A stretch of 42,338 bases of DNA, from positions 1 through 42,338 of the forward strand of contig NZ_JAUSLG010000050.1 of assembly GCF_030646615.1 (NCBI RefSeq), given 5' to 3'. Position 1 is the first letter of the stretch, and each line of letters opens with the position of its first letter. Of the stretch, positions 1 through 7,536 are shown piece by piece. This DNA is from Phenylobacterium sp. Its GTDB lineage: Bacteria; Pseudomonadota; Alphaproteobacteria; Caulobacterales; Caulobacteraceae. The translations under genes and the position numbers were made by a program. The notes under the pieces are model-generated. The model searched no databases. It saw only the letters and a list, made by a program, of their open reading frames with translations, and had not been told where the DNA came from.

Positions 1-715
1 CCTCGATCTGCGAGTGGTCGTCCTGGCTCTCGTTCAGCGGGATGCGGATCTTGCCGCAGGGGCTGGTCATGGCCTTGGACAGAAGGCCCGTCTGGGCGCC
101 CTCGATGTCGAAATAGCGGACCTCGCGGAAGTTGAAGATCCGCTCATAGAAGTCCGCCCACCTGGCCATGTTACCGCGGAACACATTGTGGGTCAGATGG
201 TCGAGATAGGTCAGGCCAACGCCCTTGCCGGCCTCCGCCTCAGCGGCGCCGGGGATGGGGACAAAGTCGACGTCGTAGATCTCCTGAGCCCCGTAGCGGT
301 CCACCAGATAGAGGTTCGAGCCGCCGATGCCCTCGATGGCCGGGATGTTCAGCTCCATGGGTCCCACGGGCCCCTGGACCGGGGTCGCCCCACGCTCGAT
401 CGCGAGCGCCAGCGCCTTGCCCGCGTCGCGCACCCGGAAGGCCATGGCGTTGGCCGAGGGACCGTGCACTTCACGGAAGTCGGCCGGCTGGCCCGAAGGC
501 TCCATGTTGAGCAGGAAGTTGATGTCCCCCTGGCGATAGCGGACGACGGTCTTGGACCTGTGCCGCGAGACGGCGGTGAAGCCCATCAGGTCGAACAGGC
601 CGCCCAGCCGCTCGGGCTCGGGAGAGGTGAACTCGACGAATTCGAAGCCGTCTGTGCCCAGCGGGTTCTCGAACAGGTCGGGGGTTGTGGTCGGCGCGGG
701 CGCAAGCTTAGCCAT
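1..715 (-). CDS. hppD: 4-hydroxyphenylpyruvate dioxygenase, 5' part (runs off window)
   Basis: HPPD converts 4-hydroxyphenylpyruvate to homogentisate in tyrosine catabolism, using Fe(II) and O2 in the cytoplasm. The reverse strand is open from the ATG at 715 to the window edge, giving about 238 residues of a family usually near 360-370. The N-terminal glyoxalase-like half contains FEFVEFTSPEP and the second half opens with LTYLDHLTHNVFRGN, whose first His (DHLTH) is the expected first iron ligand. It continues through RYFDIEGAQTGLLSKAM and IPLNESQDDHSQIE, all typical of the family. The other iron ligands lie beyond the edge. Truncation is only the window limit. A near-palindrome 20 bases upstream of the start is a likely operator. 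Confidence 0.95.
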   Translation of the reverse strand, partial: MAKLAPAPTTTPDLFENPLGTDGFEFVEFTSPEPERLGGLFDLMGFTAVSRHRSKTVVRYRQGDINFLLNMEPSGQPADFREVHGPSANAMAFRVRDAGKALALAIERGATPVQGPVGPMELNIPAIEGIGGSNLYLVDRYGAQEIYDVDFVPIPGAAEAEAGKGVGLTYLDHLTHNVFRGNMARWADFYERIFNFREVRYFDIEGAQTGLLSKAMTSPCGKIRIPLNESQDDHSQIE

Positions 716-734
716 GAACGTCTCCTGCCAGCGA

Positions 735-756
735 GATAGTATCATATGCAACTATC
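735..756. promoter_or_regulatory. Operator-like palindrome upstream of hppD
   Basis: GATAGT (735-740) and ACTATC (751-756) flank a centre that itself reads CATATG. Over 736-755 the two halves are ATAGTATCAT and ATGCAACTAT, which differ from a perfect 20-bp palindrome at two symmetric position pairs. It lies 20-41 bases upstream of the hppD ATG, where a promoter is expected. The shape resembles MarR-family sites, but no regulator gene is visible in this window, so the protein that binds it is unknown. Confidence 0.5.
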
Positions 757-885
757 AACCCGGCGGCGGCGAGAGACAAGCCACCGCGTCCCTGCTAGCA
801 AATGGAGGGTCGCTAGCCAGCCGGGCTTGCGCTTTCTTCAGTCCCCCGTGGCTTACAGGCCGAATATGCAGTTCAATCGGACTCC

Positions 886-1401
886 ATGATCAAAGGTCTC
901 GACCCGATCCTTCATCGCTGGCGGCTTTCGGCCCTGGTGGCCTCGGCCGGCATGCTGGCCATCGCCCACGGATTCCAGACCTTTGGCGAACTCGCCCCCT
1001 GCGCCCTGTGCCTGCGCCAGCGGGAGGTCTACTGGGTCGCCGTTGGCCTGGCGCTGGCGGGCATGATCCTCACCCGGCTGCAGGGCGGCGCGAAATTCCG
1101 CCCGGCGTTTAATCTTGGCCTCGCCGTGGTGTTCGCGGTGGGCTTCGGTGTCGCGGCCTATCATGCCGGCGCGGAGTGGAAATGGTGGCCCGGCCCGTCC
1201 ACCTGCGCCTCGACCGGCGCCGCCGTCAGCCTGGAGGCCCTGACAGGTCTGCTGGACGGCGCCGCCGTCCGCGCCCCGGCCTGTGACGAAGCGCCCTGGG
1301 TGTTCGCCGGCCTGTCCATGGCCGGCTGGAACGCCCTGATCTCCCTGGCCCTGGCGGCGCTGAGCCTGGCGGCTGCGTTTTATGAAAGAGGCAAGCGATG
1401 A
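886..1401 (+). CDS. dsbB: Disulfide bond formation protein DsbB
   Basis: Inner-membrane quinone reductase that reoxidises periplasmic DsbA, passing electrons from thiols to ubiquinone. The 171-residue product has the hallmark CALCLRQREVYW near residues 43-54 (CxxC in the first periplasmic loop) after a first hydrophobic helix. A second cysteine pair follows in a periplasmic loop (PSTCAS near 105 and APACDE near 129). Four hydrophobic segments fit the family topology. Length is normal. The stop overlaps the coq7 start (ATGA), so the two are translationally coupled. This places a quinone-using enzyme with a quinone-making one. The ribosome-binding site before 886 is weak. Confidence 0.9.
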   Translation: MIKGLDPILHRWRLSALVASAGMLAIAHGFQTFGELAPCALCLRQREVYWVAVGLALAGMILTRLQGGAKFRPAFNLGLAVVFAVGFGVAAYHAGAEWKWWPGPSTCASTGAAVSLEALTGLLDGAAVRAPACDEAPWVFAGLSMAGWNALISLALAALSLAAAFYERGKR

Positions 1402-1961
1402 GCGCGAAGCCCATTCCCGCCCGTCCTGGCGCCGGAACCCTTGAAGCCCGGCTGGCGGAAATCCTGCGGGTCGATCACGCCGGCGAACTGGGCGCGGTCC
1501 ATATCTATCAGGGCCAGCGCGCTGTGCTGGGCGCGGCCAAGGACAAGGCGCGGATCGCCGCCCAGCTGGAGGAGATGGAGGGGCACGAGGCCGTCCATCT
1601 GGCCCGCTTCGACGCCCTGCTGAATGAACACGGCGTGCGCCCCACGGTCATGACGCCCCTGTGGCGTCTGGCCGGCTTCGCCCTGGGCGCCGGCACGGCC
1701 CTGATGGGGGAGAAGGCGGCCCATGCCTGCACCGAGGCCGTGGAGTCGGTGATCGAGCAGCACTATGCCGGTCAGGTGGCCGAACTGGCCGAACGCGAGC
1801 CGGAGCTGGCGGCGGAACTCTCCCGTTTCCGGGACGAGGAGCTGGCCCACAGGGACCTGGCGGTCGAGGAAGGCGCCCACGGCGCGCCGGGCTACGGCCT
1901 GCTGTCGGCGATCATCCGAGCCGGATGCCGTACGGCCATCAAGATCAGCGAGAAGGTCTGA
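1398..1961 (+). CDS. coq7: Coq7-family demethoxyubiquinone hydroxylase
   Basis: Di-iron monooxygenase that hydroxylates the ring of demethoxyubiquinone late in ubiquinone biosynthesis, at the inner face of the membrane. The 187-residue protein carries the Coq7 core: RVDHAGELGAVHIYQGQ near the N-terminus, then EMEGHEAVHL, EAVESVIEQHY and FRDEELAHRDLA. Together these supply the expected Glu and ExxH iron ligands of two repeated helical hairpins. It overlaps dsbB by four bases, indicating an operon. A stem-loop follows at 1988-2011, and it favours termination from the opposite strand. Confidence 0.93.
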   Translation: MSAKPIPARPGAGTLEARLAEILRVDHAGELGAVHIYQGQRAVLGAAKDKARIAAQLEEMEGHEAVHLARFDALLNEHGVRPTVMTPLWRLAGFALGAGTALMGEKAAHACTEAVESVIEQHYAGQVAELAEREPELAAELSRFRDEELAHRDLAVEEGAHGAPGYGLLSAIIRAGCRTAIKISEKV

Positions 1962-1984
1962 GGGCGACAGAACGTCCCGACAAG

Positions 1985-2011
1985 AAAACGGCCCCGCCTG
2001 AGCGGGGCCGT
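1985..2011 (-). terminator. Rho-independent terminator for the small lipoprotein gene
   Basis: A 10-bp GC-rich stem (ACGGCCCCGC 1988-1997 with GCGGGGCCGT 2002-2011, loop CTGA) is followed on the minus strand by TTTTCTTG. It lies just past the stop of the minus-strand lipoprotein gene and between two convergent genes. On the plus strand the U-tract is poor, so it may terminate coq7 only weakly. Confidence 0.75.
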
Positions 2012-2027
2012 ATCGTCGTCACTCGGA

Positions 2028-2309
2028 TCAGGGCGCCGGCGGGGCGCCGGTGGCCGGCGAGGTGGCCGCCCCATCCATGGCCGCGGGGTCATTGACCGGA
2101 GGCGGGGTCATGCCGTCGGCGGGCATGGCCGGATCCATCGCCGGATCCGTGGTCGCGGGCGGCATGGGCTCGGCCGGGGTGGTGGTCATGCTGTCGGCCG
2201 GCGCGGGCGTCAGGTCCGCGGTGTCGCCCGCATTGTTGTCAGAACAGGCGGCGAGCGTCAGCGCGGCGAGGGCGCCGACGGTGAAGGTGGAAAAGGTGCG
2301 AATGCTCAC
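2028..2309 (-). CDS. Small Pro/Ala/Met-rich lipoprotein
   Basis: The 93-residue product starts MSIRTFSTFTVGALAALTLAACSDNN. It has a short basic n-region, a hydrophobic stretch and a lipobox (LAAC, cysteine 22), so the mature protein should be lipid-anchored. The remainder is a low-complexity chain rich in Pro, Ala, Met, Thr and Asp (PADSMTTTPAEPMPPATTDP and similar) with no recognisable domain and probably disordered. The GTG start at 2309 has GGGAG nine bases upstream. It sits alone between convergent coq7 and divergent galU, with its own terminator. I do not recognise a function. Confidence 0.7.
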   Translation of the reverse strand: MSIRTFSTFTVGALAALTLAACSDNNAGDTADLTPAPADSMTTTPAEPMPPATTDPAMDPAMPADGMTPPPVNDPAAMDGAATSPATGAPPAP

Positions 2310-2488
2310 GGTTTTTGGCTCCCTGGGGCGAATTGCCTTTTCCCGGAACGCACGATCACAAGGCCGTGTTCCCAGCTTTTTAGCCCGATTGGGCCAAGGG
2401 CGCCCGGAACCGGGAATGTTTCGCTGATCGGCGGTGGATTTCGCGCAGCGCCTCGTCTAGGCGAGTCTGAACGCCAGTGGAGGACGAG

Positions 2489-3358
2489 ATGAGCACCAAG
2501 GTTCGCAAGGCTGTGCTGCCGGTTGCAGGACTAGGGACCCGGGTCCTGCCCGGCGCCAAGACCACGCCGAAGAACATGCTCAACGTCTTCGACCGTCCCA
2601 TCCTGTCCTACATCGTCGAGGAGGCCCGCGCCGCGGGGATCGAGCACTTCGTGTTCATCGTGGGCCGCGGCCAGGGGGCGATCGAGGACTATTTCGACGC
2701 CTCCCCCGAGATCGAGGGCGCCCTGGAGGCCAAGGGCAAGGCCGACATCCTGGCCGAGGTTCGCCGCGACCTGCCCCAGCCTGGCCAGATGAGCTTTGTC
2801 CGCCAGATGGCGCCCCTGGGCCTGGGCCACGCCGTCTGGTGCGCCCGCGACATCATCGGCGACGAGCCGTTCGCCGTGATCTTGCCTGACATGCTGATGG
2901 CCGCCGACACCCCGACCCTGGCCCAGGCCGTGGCCGCCTATGATCAGGTGGGCGGCAATATCATCGTCGTCGAGCCGGCCCCCGAGGGCGAGGCCCACAA
3001 GTACGGCATCGTCGACCTTGAGAGCCAGAAGGGCCGCATCAACCGCATGCGGGGGATGGTGGAAAAGCCCGCTCCGGGGACCGAGCCCTCGAACCTGTTC
3101 ATCAGCGGCCGCTACATCCTGCAGCCCGACATCTTCCCCTTGCTGGAAAAGCAGGGGAAGGGCGCCGGCGGCGAGATCCAGCTGACCGACGCCATGGCCG
3201 AGCTGATGAAGGTCCAGGACTTCCATGCCCTGGAATATGAGGGCGTGACCTATGACTGCGGGGACAAGATCGGCCTCCTGCGAGCCAATGTGGCCTTCGC
3301 CCTGCGCCATCCGACATTTGGCGGAGCTGCCCGAGAGGCGATTACGGCCCTGCTCTGA
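2489..3358 (+). CDS. galU: UTP--glucose-1-phosphate uridylyltransferase
   Basis: Makes UDP-glucose from glucose-1-phosphate and UTP in the cytoplasm, supplying envelope polysaccharide and glycolipid synthesis. The 289-residue product opens with KAVLPVAGLGTRVLPGAKTT, the nucleotidyltransferase loop. PKNML follows where E. coli GalU has PKEML. VEKP (GMVEKPAPG) and the ILPDML metal-site region follow. The ATG at 2489 is chosen over an in-frame GTG at 2477 because GGAGG (2479-2483) is correctly spaced only for the ATG. The next gene, sqdB, uses UDP-glucose, so the pair makes a short biosynthetic route. No terminator is seen between them. Confidence 0.93.
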   Translation: MSTKVRKAVLPVAGLGTRVLPGAKTTPKNMLNVFDRPILSYIVEEARAAGIEHFVFIVGRGQGAIEDYFDASPEIEGALEAKGKADILAEVRRDLPQPGQMSFVRQMAPLGLGHAVWCARDIIGDEPFAVILPDMLMAADTPTLAQAVAAYDQVGGNIIVVEPAPEGEAHKYGIVDLESQKGRINRMRGMVEKPAPGTEPSNLFISGRYILQPDIFPLLEKQGKGAGGEIQLTDAMAELMKVQDFHALEYEGVTYDCGDKIGLLRANVAFALRHPTFGGAAREAITALL

Positions 3359-3477
3359 TAACCCGCGGAACGTCTGAACCCTGACCTCTTGAGCCCGTTC
3401 TGACGGACGACGCTTTCACAACGCCCCGGCGTTTGTTAGCCCTGGCGCAGGTGAAACCTGTACGGATCGGAGCGGCG

Positions 3478-4686
3478 ATGCGCGTACTCATTCTCGGCGG
3501 TGACGGCTTTTGCGGATGGCCTACAGCCCTCCACCTCTCGGCCCGTGGCCATGACGTGGCGATCGTCGACAACCTGTCCCGACGCCGCATCGATGACGAA
3601 CTGGGGGTTCAGTCCCTGACCCCTGTGCGCGACATCCAGGCGCGGATCGCCGCCTGGAAAGAGGTCTCCGGACATGAGATCGGCTTCCACGACATCACGG
3701 TGGGCAAGGACTACGACGCCCTGCTCGAGCTGCTGACCAGCTGGCGGCCCGACTCCATCGTCCACTTCGCCGAGCAAAGGGCCGCGCCCTATTCGATGAA
3801 GTCGGCCAAGCACAAGCGCTATACGGTCGACAACAATCTGAACGCCACCAACGACGTCCTGGCGGCCATCGTCGATTCTGGCCTCGACATCCATCTGGCC
3901 CACCTGGGGACGATGGGGGTCTATGGCTACGGCACGGCGGGCGCGGCGATCCCCGAGGGCTATCTGACCGTCAAGATCGAGACCCCGGACGGTTGGGTTG
4001 AACGGGAGATCCTTTATCCGGCGAATCCGGGGTCGATCTACCATATGACCAAGACGCAGGACGCCCTGCTCTTCCAGTTCTACGCCAAGAACGACCACCT
4101 TCGGATCACCGACCTGCACCAGGGCATCGTCTGGGGCACCCAGACCCAGGAGACCCGGCAGGACGAGCGGCTGATCAACCGGTTCGATTATGATGGCGAC
4201 TACGGCACGGTTCTGAACCGCTTCCTGATGCAGTCGGCGGTGGGCTATCCCCTGACCGTCCACGGGGCCGGCGGCCAGACCCGGGCCTTCATCCATATCC
4301 AGGACACGGTGCGCTGCGTCGAACTGGCGCTCGCCCACCCGCCCGAACGCGGGGACCGGGTGAAGGTGATGAACCAGATGACCGAAACCTGGAGGGTCCG
4401 GGACCTGGCGCAGATGATCGCCAGGCTGACCGACGCCGAGGTCGCCCATCTGCCCAACCCCCGCGCCGAGGCCGACGAGAACGACCTGGTGGTGGAGAAC
4501 AAGTGCCTGCTGGACTATGGCCTCAACCCCATCCGGCTCGAGGATGGCCTCCTGATGGAGGTCGCCGAGATCGCCCGGGCCTATGCTGACCGCGCCGATC
4601 TGAGCAAGATCCCCTGCCACTCGCACTGGAACGCCGAGCGCGCGGCTGCGGCCAGCGCGCCGGGCAAGGCGGTGGCGGCGGAATAG
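3478..4686 (+). CDS. sqdB: UDP-sulfoquinovose synthase
   Basis: An SDR-fold enzyme that converts UDP-glucose plus sulfite to UDP-sulfoquinovose, the headgroup donor for sulfolipid or sulfoquinovose-containing glycans. The 402-residue protein opens MRVLILGGDGFCGWPTALHL, the SqdB form of the NAD-binding loop. It continues with IVHFAEQRAAPYSMK, LGTMGVYG (catalytic Thr region) and YHMTK (Tyr-x3-Lys). LHQGIVWGTQT and the C-terminal FIHIQDTVRCVELAL also match the family closely. ATG 3478 starts exactly at the Rossmann strand. galU lies upstream and a YeeZ-like gene starts four bases after the stop. No obvious SqdX or SqdD glycosyltransferase is present; the GT4 gene further down is not clearly of that type. 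Confidence 0.92.
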   Translation: MRVLILGGDGFCGWPTALHLSARGHDVAIVDNLSRRRIDDELGVQSLTPVRDIQARIAAWKEVSGHEIGFHDITVGKDYDALLELLTSWRPDSIVHFAEQRAAPYSMKSAKHKRYTVDNNLNATNDVLAAIVDSGLDIHLAHLGTMGVYGYGTAGAAIPEGYLTVKIETPDGWVEREILYPANPGSIYHMTKTQDALLFQFYAKNDHLRITDLHQGIVWGTQTQETRQDERLINRFDYDGDYGTVLNRFLMQSAVGYPLTVHGAGGQTRAFIHIQDTVRCVELALAHPPERGDRVKVMNQMTETWRVRDLAQMIARLTDAEVAHLPNPRAEADENDLVVENKCLLDYGLNPIRLEDGLLMEVAEIARAYADRADLSKIPCHSHWNAERAAAASAPGKAVAAE

Positions 4687-4690
4687 GGCC

Positions 4691-5551
4691 GTGCGGCTCT
4701 TCACCTTCGGCTACGGGTTCTCAGCCCAGGCCCTGGGGACGCGACTGATGGCCCTGGGCTGGAGCCTGGCGGCCACCTATCGCCGAGCCGAAGACGCCGA
4801 ACGGCTCAAGGCGCTGGACGTCGAGGCGGTTTCCGTAAGCGATCCGGCGGCCCTGGCCGAGGCGGTGAAGGCCGCCGACGCGGTCCTGGTCACCGCGGCC
4901 CCCGACACCGAGGGCTGCCCGGGCCTGCGCGCCCTGGTTCCGGCCATGGCCAGGGCCGGGGCCTTTCCCGACTGGCTGGGCTATCTCTCCACCACCGGCG
5001 TCTATGGGGATCGCCAGGGGGGCTGGGTCTTCGAGACTGGCCGTCTGGCGGCCCAGTCCATGGAGGGCGCCCGCCGGGTCGCCGCCGAACGGGACTGGCT
5101 GGACGTGGGCAAGGGCATGGGCCTGACCACCGCCATCTTCCGCCTGCCCGGCATCTATGGCCCGGGGCGCTCGACCTTCGATCGGCTTCGGGCCGGCCGG
5201 GCCAAACGGATCGCCGCGCCAGGCCAGGTCTTTTCCCGCATCCATGTGGACGACCTGGCCGCAGGCCTGGCCGCCTCCATCGCCCGGCCGCGGGCCGGCG
5301 GAATCTACAATCTCTGCGACGACGAACCGGCCCCCAACAGCGCGGTGGTGGCCTATGCGGCGGAGCTGCTCGGCCTGCCCGTTCCCCCGGAAATCCCGGT
5401 GGAGGCGGCGAACCTGGCGGGGCCTGCGCAGCGCTTCTATGCCGAGAGCAAGCGGGTCTCCAACGCCCGGGCCAAGGCCGAGCTCGGCTGGCGACCGGCC
5501 TATCCCACCTATCGCGAAGGCCTGAGCGCCATCCTTCAGGCCGGGGGCTGA
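4691..5551 (+). CDS. YeeZ-like NAD(P)-binding epimerase/SDR family protein
   Basis: The 286-residue protein has an extended-SDR Rossmann fold with a modified nucleotide loop (FGYGFSAQALGTRL), LSTTGVYGD, RLPGIYGPGRS and HVDDLAAGLAASI. The classic Tyr-x3-Lys pair is not evident after the STTGVYGD segment, as in YeeZ-type members, so catalysis is uncertain. The start is GTG 4691, four bases after the sqdB stop, so it is very likely co-transcribed with sqdB. The substrate is unknown; a nucleotide sugar is plausible given galU and sqdB. Its 3' end overlaps the convergent hydrolase by 16 bases. Confidence 0.8.
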   Translation: MRLFTFGYGFSAQALGTRLMALGWSLAATYRRAEDAERLKALDVEAVSVSDPAALAEAVKAADAVLVTAAPDTEGCPGLRALVPAMARAGAFPDWLGYLSTTGVYGDRQGGWVFETGRLAAQSMEGARRVAAERDWLDVGKGMGLTTAIFRLPGIYGPGRSTFDRLRAGRAKRIAAPGQVFSRIHVDDLAAGLAASIARPRAGGIYNLCDDEPAPNSAVVAYAAELLGLPVPPEIPVEAANLAGPAQRFYAESKRVSNARAKAELGWRPAYPTYREGLSAILQAGG

Positions 5552-6291
5552 ACCAGCTCCTCCACCGCCGCGATCAGGCGGGCGAGATCCTGGGGCCGCG
5601 ACAGGCGGTGGTCGCCGTCCTCGATCAGCTGGAAGACCACGTCGGAGCCCTTGATCGCCTGGGCCAGCTCCAGGGCGTGGCGCCAGGGCACGTCCGGATC
5701 CTCCCCGCCCTGCAGGATGCGCACCGGCGCGGTCACCGGAACCGGACCCGGGAGGATCGACCAGCGATCGCCATCCTCCAGCAGGTTGCGGGTGATCGGA
5801 TAGGGCGCGCCATAGTCCGAGGGGCGCATCCAGACGCCGGTCTCCTCCAGCGATCGCCGGGCCGCCGCATCGATCTCCGGACCCATCAGTTTTTCGGTGA
5901 AGTCCGGGGCCGGGGCGACCAGCACCAGACCCTGCACCGGCTCGGGCCGGACCATGGCGACGAGGCAGGCGATCCAGCCCCCCATGGACGAGCCGACCGG
6001 AACGACCGGCCCCGGCGCCAGCTCGTCGAGAACGGCGAGCGCATCCTCCCGCCAGCGGGTGATCGTGCCCTCGGCGAAGTCACCCTCGGACTCTCCGTGA
6101 CCGAAATAGTCGAAACGCACATAGGCCCGGCCGGTCGCCTGCGCCCACTGCGCCAGGGCCTGCGCCTTGGTCCCGGCCATGTCGGACCGGAAGCCGCCCA
6201 TCCAGACCACGGTGGGCCCCTCGCCCGCCACGCGGCGCCAGGCCAGGTCCGCCCCGTCGGGCCGCTTCAGCATGCCAGTCTCTTCGCCCAT
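5536..6291 (-). CDS. Alpha/beta hydrolase (ABHD10-like)
   Basis: The 251-residue serine hydrolase carries VVWMGGFRSDMAGTKA (oxyanion region), RFDYFGHGESEG, the nucleophile elbow GSSMGGW near residues 99-105, GGEDPDVPW (acid region) and GDHRLS (catalytic His). The short form without a large cap resembles ABHD10-type thioesterase/esterase proteins of alphaproteobacteria. It has no signal peptide, so it is cytoplasmic. It converges on the YeeZ-like gene and is divergent from the GT4 gene. ATG 6291 is used; an ATG at 6273 is also possible because neither has a strong ribosome site. The substrate cannot be told from sequence. Confidence 0.85.
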   Translation of the reverse strand: MGEETGMLKRPDGADLAWRRVAGEGPTVVWMGGFRSDMAGTKAQALAQWAQATGRAYVRFDYFGHGESEGDFAEGTITRWREDALAVLDELAPGPVVPVGSSMGGWIACLVAMVRPEPVQGLVLVAPAPDFTEKLMGPEIDAAARRSLEETGVWMRPSDYGAPYPITRNLLEDGDRWSILPGPVPVTAPVRILQGGEDPDVPWRHALELAQAIKGSDVVFQLIEDGDHRLSRPQDLARLIAAVEELVQPPA

Positions 6292-6360
6292 GAGGGTCTA
6301 TAGCGCGGGTCCAGGCGCCTTCCCAGGTGGTGCGGGGTTTACCAAGCCGTGTTCTGCGTT

Positions 6361-7536
6361 ATGCAGGGCGCCGTGACATTGCCCCCGGACTTCACGCTTC
6401 TGCAGGTCGTGCCCGAGCTCGACACGGGCGGAGCCGAACAGACCACGATCGATGTCGCCCACGCCATCGTGCGGGCCGGCGGCAAGGCGCTGGTGGCCAC
6501 CCGTGGGGGGCGCATGGCCGCGCGGCTGGAGTCCGACGGCGGCCGGCTGGCCCAGATGCCGGTGCAGACCAAGAATCCCCTGGTGATGCTGGGCAACGCC
6601 GCCCGGCTGGCGGACCTGATCCGCCGCGAAAAGGTGAGCCTGGTCCACGCCCGGTCCCGCGCCCCGGCCTTCTCGGCCCTGTGGGCGGCCCAGGCCACCG
6701 GCACGCCCTTCGTGGCCACCTATCACGGGGTCTACAACGCGCGCTCCAGCCTGAAGCGCTGGTACAATGCGGTGATGACCCGGGGCGATCTGGTGATCGC
6801 CAATTCCGACTTCACCCGCGACCACGTGCTGGCCGAACACCAGCTCGATCCGGCCCGTATCGTCAGCATCCCCCGCGGCGTCGACCTGGAGCGCTTCAAT
6901 CCCAACTGGGTCACGCCTGAGCGGGTAGAAACCCTGCGCCAGGCCTGGAACGTCGCGCCCGACCCTACCCGCACCACCTTCCTGCTGGCCGCCCGCCTGA
7001 CCCGTATCAAGGGCCACGGCCCGGTGATCGAGGCCTGCGCCCGGCTGAAGGCCCAGGGCCGCGAGGACTTCCGTCTCCTGCTGGTCGGCGACGACCAAGG
7101 GCGGGTGGCCTATCGCGCCGAGCTGGAGGCTCAAATCGAGGCGGCCGGGCTCGGCGATCAGGTGAGGCTGGTGGGCCATTGCGACGACATGCCGGCGGCC
7201 TATCTGCTGGCCGACGTGGCCATTCTGCCGTCGATCGTGCCGGAGTCCTTCGGACGGACAGCGGTGGAGCCCCAGGTCATGGGCCGGCCGGTCCTGGCCT
7301 CGCAGCTGGGCGGCATGATCGAGACCGTGATTCCCGGTGAAACCGGCTGGCTCATTCCCCCTGGCGATGTCGACGCCTGGACCGCAGGCCTGGCCCGGGC
7401 GATCGAGGCCGGCCCCGTCCGCCTGGCCGCCATGGGCGCCGCCGCCGCCAACCGGGCGCGCCAGCTCTATTCGGTGGACGCCATGTGCGCCGCCACCCTT
7501 GAGGCCTATCAACGGGTTCTGGAGGCGCGCGCCTGA
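6361..7536 (+). CDS. Glycosyltransferase family 4
   Basis: GT-B retaining glycosyltransferase of about 391 residues, cytoplasmic or membrane-peripheral. The N-terminal domain starts TLLQVVPELDTGGAEQTTIDVAHAI (acceptor side). The C-terminal nucleotide-sugar domain has FLLAARLTRIKGHGPVIEA, LVGDDQGR, VRLVGHCDDMPAAYLLADVAILPSIVPESFGRTAVEPQ (E-x7-E region) and GETGWLIPPGD. A GTG at 6349 is an alternative start. The stop and the next start overlap as TGATG, coupling it to the GT9 heptosyltransferase-like gene, so both probably act on LPS core or another envelope glycan. The exact sugar is unknown. Confidence 0.88.
   Translation: MQGAVTLPPDFTLLQVVPELDTGGAEQTTIDVAHAIVRAGGKALVATRGGRMAARLESDGGRLAQMPVQTKNPLVMLGNAARLADLIRREKVSLVHARSRAPAFSALWAAQATGTPFVATYHGVYNARSSLKRWYNAVMTRGDLVIANSDFTRDHVLAEHQLDPARIVSIPRGVDLERFNPNWVTPERVETLRQAWNVAPDPTRTTFLLAARLTRIKGHGPVIEACARLKAQGREDFRLLLVGDDQGRVAYRAELEAQIEAAGLGDQVRLVGHCDDMPAAYLLADVAILPSIVPESFGRTAVEPQVMGRPVLASQLGGMIETVIPGETGWLIPPGDVDAWTAGLARAIEAGPVRLAAMGAAAANRARQLYSVDAMCAATLEAYQRVLEARA

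Noticed and set aside
794..818. Two GCTAGC copies upstream of dsbB
   Set aside because: Each 6-mer is self-palindromic and the spacing has no clear operator or promoter logic; too short to support a claim.
3359..3477. Pho-box-like repeats upstream of sqdB
   Set aside because: CTGA-type repeats are present but do not match the two-half CTGTCAT pattern.
3436..4704. Long minus-strand open frame opposite sqdB, and similar frames opposite galU, infC-MFS, pheS and pheT
   Set aside because: They mirror real genes in GC-rich DNA, lack known motifs and ribosome sites, and read as His/Gly/Arg-rich shadow sequence.
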